DNA of 64,000 nt, from assembly GCF_013363755.1 (NCBI RefSeq), contig NZ_CP054840.1, positions 1,667,501 through 1,731,500 of the forward strand, written 5' to 3'. Positions 44,865 to 53,257 of the stretch are shown here, one piece after another. The notes below the pieces were generated by a model that was given only the letters and a program-made list of their open reading frames with translations, was not told the origin of the DNA and did not search any database. Within the stretch, counting starts at the first letter, position 1. Every line of letters begins with the position of its first letter. Source of the stretch: Comamonas antarctica (GTDB lineage: Bacteria; Pseudomonadota; Gammaproteobacteria; Burkholderiales; Burkholderiaceae_C). The translations under genes were made by a program, and so were the position numbers.

Positions 44865-46691
44865 ATGGGTTTGCGCGCAACGCTGGATTTCCTTTTGTAT
44901 GACTGGCTCGAAGTGCAGGCGCTGAATGCGCGCCCGCGCTTTGCCGACCATTCGCGCGAGACCTTCGATGCGGTGCTCGACACCTGCGAGCGCATCGCGC
45001 GCGAGAAGTACGCGCCGTTCAACCGCACGGTCGACACCGAGGAGCCGCGCTTCGACGGCGAGAAGGTGATCCTGCCGGCCTGCACCCACGCGGCGCGCCT
45101 GGCCTATGCCGAGTCGGGCATGCTGGGCGCGGCGCAGGACTACGACATCGGCGGCATGCAGCTGCCCTATGTGCTCGAGGCCGCGGCCAACAGCTTCTTT
45201 GCCGCGGCGTCCGTGAGCATCGGCTCGAACATGCTGACCTCGGGCAATGCCAGCGCGCTGATGGCGCATGGCAGCGCATTGCAAAAGCAGGTCTTCGCGC
45301 TCAATGAATTCAACGGCCGCTGGGCCGGCACCATGTGCCTGTCGGAGCCGCAGGCGGGTTCGTCGCTGTCCGATATCGCCACGCGCGCCACGCCCGATGG
45401 CGCGGGCGCGCAGGACGACGCGCTGGGGCCGCGCTTTCGGCTCAAGGGCCACAAGATGTGGATCTCGTCGGGCGACCACGAACTCACCGAGAACATCGTG
45501 CACCTGGTGCTGGCCAAGATCCCCGACGCCGAGGGCCGCCTGCCGCCCGGTGTCAAGGGCATCTCGCTGTTCATCGTGCCCAAGCACCTCGTCGACACCG
45601 AAGGCCGGCTCACGGGCGAGCGCAACGATGTGGCGCTGGCCGGCCTCAACCACAAGCTCGGCTGGCGCGGCACGACCAATACGCTGCTCAATTTCGGCGA
45701 GGGCCGGTATCCGGTGCGCGGCGCGGCCGGCGCCATCGGCTATCTCGTCGGCGCACCGGGCCAGGGCCTGCAGTGCATGTTCCACATGATGAACGAGGCC
45801 CGTATCGCCATCGGCATGGCCGCCACCATGCTGGGGCTGGCGGGGTATTACGCCAGCCTCGACTATGCGCGCGAGCGGCCCCAGGGCCGGCCTACGGGTG
45901 CCGGCGGCAAGGATGTGACCCGGCCCCAGGTGCGCATCATCGATCACGCGGATGTGCGGCGCATGCTGCTGGCGCAGAAATCCTATGGCGAAGGCGCGCT
46001 CGCGTTGAACCTGTACTGCGCGCGGCTGGTCGACGAGCAGCACACCGGGCAGGGCGAAGCCGCGGACGAGGCGCGGCTGCTGCTGGAAGTGCTGACGCCG
46101 ATCGCCAAGAGCTGGCCGAGCGAGTTCTGCCTCGAGGCGAATTCGCTGGCCATCCAGATCCACGGCGGCTATGGCTACACGCGCGACTTCCAGGTGGAGC
46201 AGTACTGGCGCGACAACCGGCTCAACATGATCCACGAAGGCACGCATGGCATCCAGGCCATGGACCTGCTCGGACGCAAGGTGCGCATGGAAGGCGGCCG
46301 CGGCCTGCAGCTGCTGGCCGCGCGCATCGAAGCCGGCATTGCCGCCGCAGCCGCCACGCCGGGACTGGACGCAGAAGCGGCCGCGCTGGCTGATGCGCTG
46401 CAGCAGGCGCTTGGCGCGACCGACGCCGCGTGGGCCACGGGCGAGCCGGGCGAGGCGCTGGCCAATGCCGTGCCCTACATGCAGGCGCTGGGCCATGTGG
46501 TGCTGGCGTGGATGTGGCTGGATGTGGCCCGGGCCGCGCTGCGCGGCGATGGCGCGCAGCCGGCAAATGCGGGGCGCCTGGCGGCCGCGCGCTATTTCTT
46601 CCGTTACGAGCTGCCGCGCATCGGCGCCTGGCTCAAGGTGGTGCGCGAACGCGACCTGACCTGCGCCGAGATGGACGAATCGGGGTTCTGA
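44865..46691 (+). CDS. Acyl-CoA dehydrogenase, long form with C-terminal domain
   Basis: A 608-residue acyl-CoA dehydrogenase of the enlarged type (AcdA/DmdC-like size). It has TMCLSEPQAGSSLSDIATRA and FRLKGHKMWISSGDHEL for FAD and substrate contact, HMMNEARIAIGMAATMLGLAGYYASLDYARERPQGRP, and GGYGYTRDFQVEQYWRDNRLNMIHEGTHGIQAMDLLGRKV with the Glu preceding GTHGIQ as likely catalytic base. The C-terminal domain (~120 residues, LALAQALG-like helices, AWLKVVRERDLTC) is typical of this subgroup. Relatives include DmdC, which acts on methylmercaptopropionyl-CoA, so the acyl substrate is not certain. It begins 20 bases after the terminator. Confidence 0.92.
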   Translation: MGLRATLDFLLYDWLEVQALNARPRFADHSRETFDAVLDTCERIAREKYAPFNRTVDTEEPRFDGEKVILPACTHAARLAYAESGMLGAAQDYDIGGMQLPYVLEAAANSFFAAASVSIGSNMLTSGNASALMAHGSALQKQVFALNEFNGRWAGTMCLSEPQAGSSLSDIATRATPDGAGAQDDALGPRFRLKGHKMWISSGDHELTENIVHLVLAKIPDAEGRLPPGVKGISLFIVPKHLVDTEGRLTGERNDVALAGLNHKLGWRGTTNTLLNFGEGRYPVRGAAGAIGYLVGAPGQGLQCMFHMMNEARIAIGMAATMLGLAGYYASLDYARERPQGRPTGAGGKDVTRPQVRIIDHADVRRMLLAQKSYGEGALALNLYCARLVDEQHTGQGEAADEARLLLEVLTPIAKSWPSEFCLEANSLAIQIHGGYGYTRDFQVEQYWRDNRLNMIHEGTHGIQAMDLLGRKVRMEGGRGLQLLAARIEAGIAAAAATPGLDAEAAALADALQQALGATDAAWATGEPGEALANAVPYMQALGHVVLAWMWLDVARAALRGDGAQPANAGRLAAARYFFRYELPRIGAWLKVVRERDLTCAEMDESGF

Positions 46692-46706
46692 TCAGTTTCG
46701 CATCAG
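46690..46706 (+). promoter_or_regulatory. Direct-repeat box before the response regulator (box 1)
   Basis: GATCAG-TTTCG-CATCAG: two six-base half-sites with an 11-base period, as bound by QseB/PmrA/OmpR-type regulators. A weak -10 (TAGGGT) starts 10 bases after the box, and the response-regulator ATG is 22 bases after it. Boxes 2 and 3 carry the same half-sites and the same gap to a -10-like hexamer. Autoregulation is inferred. Confidence 0.45.
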
Positions 46707-46728
46707 CTTTGTGCGTTAGGGTGCAGGG

Positions 46729-47397
46729 ATGCGCCTCCTCCTGATCGAAGACGACCCCTCGCTGGGCAATTCCCTGCAATCGTGGCTGCAACTCGACGGC
46801 TATGCGGTCGACTGGCTGCAGCGCGGCGACCAGGCCGCGGCTGCGCTGGCCACCCATTCCTACCAATGCGTGCTGCTCGACCGCGGCCTGCCGGGCCTCG
46901 ACGGCGATGCAGTGCTGCAGGCGCTGCGCGCGTCAAGCGCGCCGAGCGCCCCGTTGCCCGTGATCGTGATCACCGCGCGCGACACGCTTGCCGACCGCGT
47001 GCAGGGGCTGGACCTGGGCGCCGATGACTATCTGGTCAAACCCTTTGATCTGGAGGAGCTGTCGGCGCGCGTGCGCGCGGCGCTGCGCCGCGGCACGCCG
47101 CAGCAAGCGCCCGCGCTGCGCCATGGCAGCGTGGCGCTGGACCCCGCCGCCAAACGCGTCGAACTCAACGGCACACCGGTCACGCTGACCGCGCGCGAAT
47201 TCGCGCTGCTGCAGGCGCTGATGCGCCATCCCACGCATATCCTGAGCCGCGCCCAGCTCGAGGAAGCGCTCTATGGCTGGGGCGAGGAGGTCGAGAGCAA
47301 TGCCATCGAGGCGCATGTCTACAACCTGCGCAAGAAGCTGGGCAGCGGCTTCATCGTCACGGTGCGCAACCAGGGCTACGGGCTCGCGCCGGCATGA
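46729..47397 (+). CDS. OmpR-family response regulator, QseB/PmrA-like
   Basis: The 222-residue regulator has a receiver domain with the acidic pocket in LLIEDDPSLGNSL, the phosphoacceptor Asp51 (CVLLDRGLPGLDG), the Thr in VIVITARD and Lys in DYLVKPFDLEEL. The C-terminal winged helix is typical of OmpR (LTAREFALLQALMRHPTHILSRAQLEEALYGWGEEVESNAIEAHVYNLRKKLG). The EVESNAIEAHVYNLRKKLG segment is characteristic of the QseB/PmrA/BasR group. Its stop overlaps the kinase start by four bases. No clear Shine-Dalgarno is seen; the transcript may have a very short leader. Confidence 0.92.
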   Translation: MRLLLIEDDPSLGNSLQSWLQLDGYAVDWLQRGDQAAAALATHSYQCVLLDRGLPGLDGDAVLQALRASSAPSAPLPVIVITARDTLADRVQGLDLGADDYLVKPFDLEELSARVRAALRRGTPQQAPALRHGSVALDPAAKRVELNGTPVTLTAREFALLQALMRHPTHILSRAQLEEALYGWGEEVESNAIEAHVYNLRKKLGSGFIVTVRNQGYGLAPA

Positions 47398-48779
47398 AGC
47401 CGCGTGACTGGCGCCAGTGGCGCCCCCGGGCCGGCAGGCCGCGCGCCACCGGCTGGTCGCTGCGCCGGCGTCTGCTGCTGATGGTGATGGGCACCAGCAT
47501 CACGCTGTGGCTGGTGAGCCTGGCCATCGTGATTGGCGTGGCCTGGTTCGCGACCAGCGATGTGTTCGACGATGCGCTGGAGGAGGGCTCGCGCCTGGTG
47601 CTGCAACTGGGCTCCGAAGCCGACGCGCACGCCAGCGCGGGGCGCGGGCTGCATGACCGGCGCGGCGAGGAAATGAAGCTGCGCATGTATTACCAGATCG
47701 TCGCGCCCGACGGCCGCGTGCTGCTGCGCGGCGAGGACACGCCCGAGGCCGCCTTCGTGCCCCGCGTGGAGCGCAGCAAGGGCTTCGCCAATGTCTGGGT
47801 CGGGGGCGAACTGTGGCGCGTGCACACGCGCCGCGGCGCCGGCGGCAACACGGCGCAGGTTGCGCAGCCGGTCGAGGAGCGCCTGGAGCTGCTGGGCGAC
47901 ATGGCCGAGAACCTGGCCTGGCCCGCGCTGGCGCTGCTGGTGCTGCTGGGCCTCGTGAGCTGGTGGCAGATCCGCCGGCTGCTGCGGCCGCTCGAGGACA
48001 CCGCGGGCCGCATCGGCGCGCGCACGCCGCAGGACCTGTCGCCGATTGCCGTGCCCGATCCGCCGCGCGAGCTGCAGACCATTCTCGATGCGCTCAATGC
48101 GCTGCTGGCGCGGCTGGGCGTGGCGCTCGACAGCGAACGCCGCTTCACCAGCGACGCGGCGCACGAGTTGCGCACGCCGCTGGCCGCGCTGCGCATGCGC
48201 GTGCAGCTGATAGAGCGCGAACTGAAATTACCCGGCCACCATCTGCAGCAGCTGCGCGCGGACCTGGACCGCTGCACCGCGTTGATCGAAAGCCTGCTGG
48301 CGCTGGCGCGCCTGGAGCCGCAGGCCGAGGCGCTGCCGCGCGAAACCGTGGCGCTCGAGGCGCTGATCGACACGCTGGACCTTGCGCCCGCACACGCCAA
48401 GGGCCTGCAGCTGGAACGCGCGCTGGCCGTGCCCACCATCGAGGCCGCGCCCGCGCTGCTGGCCAGCGCGCTGCGCAATCTCGTCGACAACGCCGTGCGC
48501 TATGGCGGCCCAGGCGGCCGGGTGCGGGTTGAATCGGCGCCGCTGCCGGGGGGCGGCGTGCGGCTGGCGGTGCGCGACGACGGGCCCGGCGTGCCGGCCG
48601 GGCAGCGCGCACGCCTGGGCGAGCGTTTTTTCCGCGTGCTGGGCACGGGCCAGCCGGGCAACGGCCTGGGCCTGTCCATCGTGGCGCGCATCGCGGCGCT
48701 GCATGGCGCGGCGCTGCGTTTCGAGTCCGGCCTCGATGGGCGCGGACTCGGGGTGGTGCTGGATTTCCCGCCGGGCTGA
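47394..48779 (+). CDS. Sensor histidine kinase, QseC-like
   Basis: A 461-residue membrane kinase. TM1 is LLLMVMGTSITLWLVSLAIVIGVAWF, a periplasmic part of about 125 residues follows (DVFDDALEEGSRLVLQLG ... VWVGGELWRVHTRRGAGG), and TM2 is LAWPALALLVLLGLVSWWQI. A HAMP-like linker leads to the H-box RFTSDAAHELRTPLAALRMRVQL with the phosphorylated His. The ATPase domain has the N-box LRNLVDNAVRYGG, G1 VRDDGPGVP and G2 GNGLGLSIVARI. The signal is unknown; QseC of enterics is reported to respond to autoinducer-3 and catecholamines, but that cannot be assumed here. Confidence 0.92.
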   Translation: MKPRDWRQWRPRAGRPRATGWSLRRRLLLMVMGTSITLWLVSLAIVIGVAWFATSDVFDDALEEGSRLVLQLGSEADAHASAGRGLHDRRGEEMKLRMYYQIVAPDGRVLLRGEDTPEAAFVPRVERSKGFANVWVGGELWRVHTRRGAGGNTAQVAQPVEERLELLGDMAENLAWPALALLVLLGLVSWWQIRRLLRPLEDTAGRIGARTPQDLSPIAVPDPPRELQTILDALNALLARLGVALDSERRFTSDAAHELRTPLAALRMRVQLIERELKLPGHHLQQLRADLDRCTALIESLLALARLEPQAEALPRETVALEALIDTLDLAPAHAKGLQLERALAVPTIEAAPALLASALRNLVDNAVRYGGPGGRVRVESAPLPGGGVRLAVRDDGPGVPAGQRARLGERFFRVLGTGQPGNGLGLSIVARIAALHGAALRFESGLDGRGLGVVLDFPPG

Positions 48780-48787
48780 GGCATGCG

Positions 48788-48804
48788 CATCAGATTGCCT
48801 TCAG
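48788..48804 (+). promoter_or_regulatory. Direct-repeat box before the ankyrin gene (box 2)
   Basis: CATCAG-ATTGC-CTTCAG with 11-base period. The box and flanking bases match box 3 at 52564 at every position of GCGCATCAGATTGCCTTCAG. A -10-like TCCAAT begins 10 bases after it, the same spacing as in boxes 1 and 3. It is the best candidate for control by the QseB-like regulator just upstream. Confidence 0.5.
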
Positions 48805-48826
48805 TTTCGCCGGCTCCAATGGCTGC

Positions 48827-49222
48827 ATGGCGATTGCAACGACGATGCGTAGGTGGAAAGCAAGGTGGATGAATTGGCTGCCGGTTGAAAAATCGTGGCC
48901 GGCGCCGGATGCCGGCGATGCGCTGCTGCAGGCCGCGGCTGCCGGCGATCTGGCCGCGGTCCGTTGCCTGATCGGCACCGGCGTGGATCTGGAGACGAGA
49001 GACGCCGCGGGCCGGACCGCGCTGATGCATGCCGCGCATGGCGGGCACACGGCCGTCGTGCGCGCCTTGGCGGCGGCGGGGGCCGACATCGAGGTCAGGG
49101 ACGCACGCAACTGGTCGGCGCTGATGATTGCCGCGCACGAAGGACGCCTGCCCAGCGTGCGGCTGCTGGCGCACGCGCGCGCCAGGCGGCTCAACCCATG
49201 CGCCGGCGCAGCCACGCGCTGA
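48827..49222 (+). CDS. Ankyrin-repeat protein
   Basis: A 131-residue protein with about three ankyrin repeats: DALLQAAAAGDLAAVRCLIGTGVDLETRD, AAGRTALMHAAHGGHTAVVRALAAAGADIEVRD and ARNWSALMIAAHEGRLPSVRLLAHA. Such repeats mediate protein binding, and no enzymatic motif is present. The C-terminus runs into the convergent permease gene by 32 bases and ends without a full capping repeat, so it may be shortened. The start could instead be the ATG at 48869 (MNWLPVEKSW). A second, broken ankyrin gene lies at 53258. Confidence 0.65.
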   Translation: MAIATTMRRWKARWMNWLPVEKSWPAPDAGDALLQAAAAGDLAAVRCLIGTGVDLETRDAAGRTALMHAAHGGHTAVVRALAAAGADIEVRDARNWSALMIAAHEGRLPSVRLLAHARARRLNPCAGAATR

Positions 49223-50747
49223 CCTGGTCGACGGCCATCGACAGCAGCAGCATGGCCGTGATCACCGTGGCGGCCTGCGCGTAGTGGAACAGCGACAGCT
49301 CGAAATAAAGCAGCTGCCCCAGCCCGCCCGCGCCCACGAAGCCCAGGATCGCGGCCATGCGGATGTTCATCTCCCAGCGGTACAGCGTATAGGCCAGCAG
49401 CTGCGGCGCCGCGCCGGGCAGCGTGCCGTAGAGGAATGCCAGGCCCTTGCCCGAGCCGCTGAGCACCAGCGCCGAGGCCGGCGCGCGCGGCGCATTCTCC
49501 AGCGCCTGCGCATACAGCCGGCCGAGCACGCCGCTGGTATGCAGCGCCAGCGCCAGCGCGCCGGCAAACGGCCCCAGGCCCACGGCCAGCGCGGTGATGG
49601 TGGCCCACACCAGCTCGGGCACAGAACGCAGCAGGTTCAGCACGAAGTGGCTTGCGGGCCGCAGCGGCGCCAGTGCCAGCAGCAGGCCCAGCACCGCGGC
49701 CAGCAGCGTGCCGACCACCGAGATCGCGAGCGTCTCCCAGGTGCCCATGGCCACGCGGCGCAGCCAGTCGGCGCCCAGGTCCATGGGAAAGAAGCTGGCA
49801 ATGAACTCGCCCATGGCGCCGGCCGACTCGCGCGACAGCAGCGCCGCCAGGTCCATGTCCAAAAGCCGGAAACTGGCCCAGACCGCCAGGATCAGCGCCA
49901 GCAGGCCGCCGGCGCTGCGCCAGCCCCAGTGCGAGGGCCGGGCCGCGGGCGGTGTATCAAGTGCGCGGCGCAAGCCCTGCGACAGCGCGTCGGCGATGAA
50001 CACCAGCACCAGAAAGCACAGCAGGATGCTCGCGGCTTCGCCGCCGTTGAGCATCTTCATCGACTGGTCCATGAGCTGGCCCAGGCCGCCTGCGCCGACA
50101 AAGCCCATCACCACCGAGGCGCGGATCGCGCATTCCCAGCGGTATACGGTGTACGACACCAGCTCCTTGGCCGCCTGCGGCACCAGGCCGTAGAGCAGCG
50201 CCAGCGGCCGCCGCGCCCCGCTGCGCAGCAGCGCGCGCGCGGGCGCCGGGTCGGTGGATTCGAGGATTTCGGCATAGACCTTGGCCAGCATGCCGCCATA
50301 GGTGAGCCCCAGCGCCAGCACGCCCGCGGCCGGGCCCAGGCCGAACACGCGCACGAACACCAGCGCCCAGACCAGTTCGGGAATGCCGCGCAGCACCGTG
50401 AGCACACCGCGCGTGAGCGGATTGAGCGTGGGCCGCTCCCGCCCCGCGGCGCTGGCCAGATACGCGAGCGGCACGGCCAGCGCGCAGGCCAGGGCCATGC
50501 CGGCCGTGGCGATCGCCAGGGTCTGCAGCGTGGCCTGGCCCAGATAGCCCAGGAACTCGCGGCCCGTGGCGGGCGGCAGGAAGGCGCCGAGGAAGTTGCC
50601 GATCACCGTGAGATTGCCCGCCTCGAACAGCGCGCCCGGCCGCACCTGGGCGGCAGCGAACAGCGGCCAGAGAACGACCAGCGCCAGCATTCCGTATGCG
50701 AGGCGCGCACGGGCCGCAGGGTCGCGCAGCGCGGGATCTAGCGGCAT
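49191..50747 (-). CDS. phnE: PhnE-type ABC permease, two permease domains fused
   Basis: A 518-residue membrane protein that is a tandem duplication of the PhnE fold. Each half carries a MetI-like transmembrane bundle: the first has [55 protein letters not shown] and [22 protein letters not shown]. The second has [56 protein letters not shown] and [23 protein letters not shown] linker of about 45 residues joins them. The fused form supplies both channel halves in one chain. It overlaps the phnC end by 10 bases. Confidence 0.88.
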   Translation of the reverse strand: MPLDPALRDPAARARLAYGMLALVVLWPLFAAAQVRPGALFEAGNLTVIGNFLGAFLPPATGREFLGYLGQATLQTLAIATAGMALACALAVPLAYLASAAGRERPTLNPLTRGVLTVLRGIPELVWALVFVRVFGLGPAAGVLALGLTYGGMLAKVYAEILESTDPAPARALLRSGARRPLALLYGLVPQAAKELVSYTVYRWECAIRASVVMGFVGAGGLGQLMDQSMKMLNGGEAASILLCFLVLVFIADALSQGLRRALDTPPAARPSHWGWRSAGGLLALILAVWASFRLLDMDLAALLSRESAGAMGEFIASFFPMDLGADWLRRVAMGTWETLAISVVGTLLAAVLGLLLALAPLRPASHFVLNLLRSVPELVWATITALAVGLGPFAGALALALHTSGVLGRLYAQALENAPRAPASALVLSGSGKGLAFLYGTLPGAAPQLLAYTLYRWEMNIRMAAILGFVGAGGLGQLLYFELSLFHYAQAATVITAMLLLSMAVDQVSAWLRRRMG

Positions 50748-51547
50748 GCGTTCATCGGCGGCACGGCGGCGGACGGCTGCGGCGCCTGCGTGGGCTGCGG
50801 CAAGTCTTCGCCCGCATAGAGGGCCTGCAACTGCGCCTGGCTGACCTGCGTCGCGGGCAGGTCGAACGCGATGCGTCCGCCGCGGATGCCGACGATGCGC
50901 GCGAAGCAGCCCAGCGCCAGATCGACCGCATGCAGGCTCGCGACCAGCGTGGCATGGCGCTGTGCCGCGTCCTCCACCAGCAGCTTCACCGTGGCCAATG
51001 CCAATGCCGGGTCCAGCGCCGATACCGGCTCGTCGGCCAGCACCAGCGCCGGCTGCTGGTACAGCACGCGCGCAATGCCCACGCGTTGCAGCTGGCCGCC
51101 CGAGAGCTGGTCGCAGCGCGCAAACAGCTTGTCTTCGAGTTCGACCCGCGCCAACGCCGCGCGCGCGCCCGCACTGTCCATCGGATAGGCCAGCGAGGCC
51201 AGCGCCTTCCAGGCCGGCCATTGGCCCAGCCGGCCCGCCAGCACGCTGGTGACCACGCGCTGGCGCCCGGGCAGCGGCGGAGCCTGGTGCACGCTGCCGA
51301 TGCGGGCGCGCAACGCACGGCGCGCGCGCGCATCGAGGGCCCGCAGTTCGCTGCCCAGCAGTTGCTGCGTGCCCGTGGCCTGATCGGCCCAGGCGGTGCC
51401 CAGTACCGACAGCAGCGAGGTCTTGCCCGCGCCCGACGGACCGATCAGCGCAATGCTTTCGCCCTGGCGCGCCGCGAGCCGGATATCGGCCAGCGCAGTG
51501 CTGCCATCGGCATGGGTCAGGCCCACGCTCTCCAATGCAAAGCTCAT
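50738..51547 (-). CDS. phnC: PhnC-type ABC transporter ATPase
   Basis: The 269-residue ATPase has Walker [11 protein letters not shown]-loop region [25 protein letters not shown], signature [27 protein letters not shown] with a canonical Glu, and an H-loop in [12 protein letters not shown]. The Q-loop/helical insert ([17 protein letters not shown]) is the one typical of the phosphonate/phosphite/selenate importer group. A Pro/Gln-rich C-terminal tail follows. It lies between phnD and phnE. Confidence 0.9.
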   Translation of the reverse strand: MSFALESVGLTHADGSTALADIRLAARQGESIALIGPSGAGKTSLLSVLGTAWADQATGTQQLLGSELRALDARARRALRARIGSVHQAPPLPGRQRVVTSVLAGRLGQWPAWKALASLAYPMDSAGARAALARVELEDKLFARCDQLSGGQLQRVGIARVLYQQPALVLADEPVSALDPALALATVKLLVEDAAQRHATLVASLHAVDLALGCFARIVGIRGGRIAFDLPATQVSQAQLQALYAGEDLPQPTQAPQPSAAVPPMNACR

Positions 51548-51569
51548 GCGGGGTGGCGGGGCGCGGTGA

Positions 51570-52448
51570 TTACTTCAGCAGGCCGGCCGACTTGGCCGCG
51601 TCTTCGATGCCGACGTAGTTCTTCGCCTCGGTCGGGATGAACTTCGACGCGCGCTGCAGGCCCAGGATGGCCTTGTGCTCGGGGTTGGCCGGATCGAGCT
51701 GCAGGAAGGCTTGCGTGAGCTTCTTCACCAGCGCCGGGTCGAGGTCGCCACGCACCGTCCAGTTGTAGTCGAAATAGGGCGGCGTGGTGGCGAAGACGCG
51801 CACCTTGCTGGTGTCGACCTTCTTTTCCTCGACCAGCTTGTCCCACACCGACGCATTGAGCACGCCGGCTTCGGCGCGGCCCGCGGCCACGAACGCCACC
51901 GTCGCGTCATGCGCGCCCGAGAATGCGACGTTGCGGAAGTCCTTTTCCGGGTTCAGGCCCGCCTGCTGCAGGAAGAAGCGCGGCATCAGGCTGCCCGAAG
52001 TCGACGAGGGCGCGCCGAATGCAAAGCTCTTGCCCTTGAGGTCGGCCAGTTCCTTGACCTGCGGATTGGCGGTGATGAACTTGGAGGTGAAGCGTGCATC
52101 TTCCTCGCGCTGCACGATGGGAATGGCCGTGCCGTTGGTGCGGATCTTGGCTTGCACGAAGGTGAAGCCGCCAAGCCAGGCCAGATCGAGCTTGCGCGTG
52201 GCCAGCGATTCGACCACGGTGGCGTAGTCGGTCACGGGCGTGAACACCACCTTCATGCCGGTCTGCGCCTCGAGATACTTGCCCAGCGGCGCGAACTTGC
52301 GCTGCAGCTCGGTCGGGGCTTCATCGGGAATGGCCGACACCCGCAGCACATTGTCCGCGGCCAGCGCGGGAAGGGTGGACAGGGAGGCGGCCGCCAGGGC
52401 GCAGGAAATCGCCTTGAGCGCAAGGCGGCGTGCGGAAAGTGTGGTCAT
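51570..52448 (-). CDS. PhnD-family periplasmic binding protein (phosphonate-like or selenium oxyanion)
   Basis: A 292-residue exported protein with signal peptide [30 protein letters not shown]. The fold begins [68 protein letters not shown]. It also has [20 protein letters not shown] and [25 protein letters not shown]. This wording resembles what I recall of the putative selenate-binding clade of the PhnD family as much as classic phosphonate binders. The ligand could be phosphonate, phosphite or oxidised selenium. No C-P lyase gene is in the window. It leads the phnD-phnC-phnE operon. Confidence 0.85.
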   Translation of the reverse strand: MTTLSARRLALKAISCALAAASLSTLPALAADNVLRVSAIPDEAPTELQRKFAPLGKYLEAQTGMKVVFTPVTDYATVVESLATRKLDLAWLGGFTFVQAKIRTNGTAIPIVQREEDARFTSKFITANPQVKELADLKGKSFAFGAPSSTSGSLMPRFFLQQAGLNPEKDFRNVAFSGAHDATVAFVAAGRAEAGVLNASVWDKLVEEKKVDTSKVRVFATTPPYFDYNWTVRGDLDPALVKKLTQAFLQLDPANPEHKAILGLQRASKFIPTEAKNYVGIEDAAKSAGLLK

Positions 52449-52563
52449 GGAGGTCCAATTCGGTTGCGGGCATTCTAGCGACGGCGCCCACCGCCGGCGG
52501 ACCACGCGGCGTTTGCCGCAGAAGACGGCGCGGGTAAGCGCGGCATGGAGAATATCCGCTGCG

Positions 52564-52580
52564 CATCAGATTGCCTTCAG
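52564..52580 (+). promoter_or_regulatory. Direct-repeat box before the YgiW-like gene (box 3)
   Basis: CATCAG-ATTGC-CTTCAG, identical to box 2. TCAAAT begins 10 bases later, a plausible -10. The gene starts 70 bases downstream with AAGGAG before it. The box also lies 116 bases from the divergent phnD start, so an effect on that operon is possible. Confidence 0.5.
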
Positions 52581-52649
52581 CTTCGGATCGTCAAATACCT
52601 CCATGCCGCAAACCGCGGCACCGATCGACAACCCTGAAGGAGTATTGCC

Positions 52650-53060
52650 ATGCGTGCCATCGTTTCCACCCTGACCCTTGCCAGTCTGCTGGCGTTCGGC
52701 GCCACCGTGGCCACGGCCCAGCCCGCGGCCTACACCGGTCCGAGCCAGACGCCCCAGGCCGGCAGCCATGGCAGCTACAGCGGCCCGAGCAATGTGCCGC
52801 TGATGACCGTCAAGCAGCTGCTCGATACCGGCCGTGACGACCAGCATGCGCGCCTGCAGGGGCGCATCGTGTCGCACGACGGCGGCGACAACTACAGCTT
52901 CGAGGACGCGACGGGCCGCATTGCGGTGGAAATCGACGACAAGGATTTCCCCGCCGGCCAGACGGTGAGCGCCGAGCAGCGCGTGGAACTGCTGGGCGAA
53001 TTCGACAAGGGTCTGCGCAAGACCGAATTCGAGGTGGACCGCATCACGCTTTTGCGCTGA
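52650..53060 (+). CDS. YgiW/YdeI-like periplasmic BOF (stress-tolerance OB-fold) protein
   Basis: A 136-residue exported protein. The signal peptide is MRAIVSTLTLASLLAFGATVATA. A Gly/Ser/Pro-rich linker (YTGPSQTPQAGSHGSYSGPS) is followed by the OB-fold: PLMTVKQLLDTGRDDQHARLQGRIVSHDGGDNYSFEDATGRIAVEIDDKDFPAGQTVSAEQRVELLGEFDKGLRKTEFEVDRITLLR. The YgiW family binds small cations or ligands and supports stress tolerance. In enterics and Pasteurellaceae ygiW is linked with qseBC, which fits the nearby QseBC-like system. AAGGAG precedes the ATG. Confidence 0.9.
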   Translation: MRAIVSTLTLASLLAFGATVATAQPAAYTGPSQTPQAGSHGSYSGPSNVPLMTVKQLLDTGRDDQHARLQGRIVSHDGGDNYSFEDATGRIAVEIDDKDFPAGQTVSAEQRVELLGEFDKGLRKTEFEVDRITLLR

Positions 53061-53069
53061 TCCGGAGCA

Positions 53070-53102
53070 CGCGCGGGCATGGCTGGGATGCCCGCGCGTT
53101 TT
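53070..53102 (+). terminator. Intrinsic terminator after the YgiW-like gene
   Basis: A perfect 11-base stem CGCGCGGGCAT / ATGCCCGCGCG with loop GGCTGGG is followed by four T residues, nine bases after the stop codon. Confidence 0.9.
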
Positions 53103-53257
53103 CATGCGGCTATATGGGGTGTCTGATGGGCACCACGTGAGAAGAGACCGTTCAATGAAATGCTTGAATTAATAGTTAAAAACTATCAAAGTTTCAGCAG
53201 TTCAATGATTCTTCATCGGCCACTGGGTAGCACCATGGGTGCCGGTCCGCGAGTTCC
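53103..53257. other. AT-rich segment upstream of the broken ankyrin gene
   Basis: This 155-base stretch, especially 53145-53215 (GAATTAATAGTTAAAAACTATC and following), is clearly AT-richer than the rest of the window. It contains the dyad ATAGTT-AAA-AACTAT. It may be a promoter of foreign origin or a remnant of an older insertion. No ORF is convincing here. Confidence 0.45.

Noticed and set aside
48784..52603. Box 2 and box 3 as attachment sites of an integrated element
   Set aside because: The repeat is short, no integrase lies between, the enclosed genes are ordinary, and a third half-site version precedes the response regulator, favouring a regulator site.
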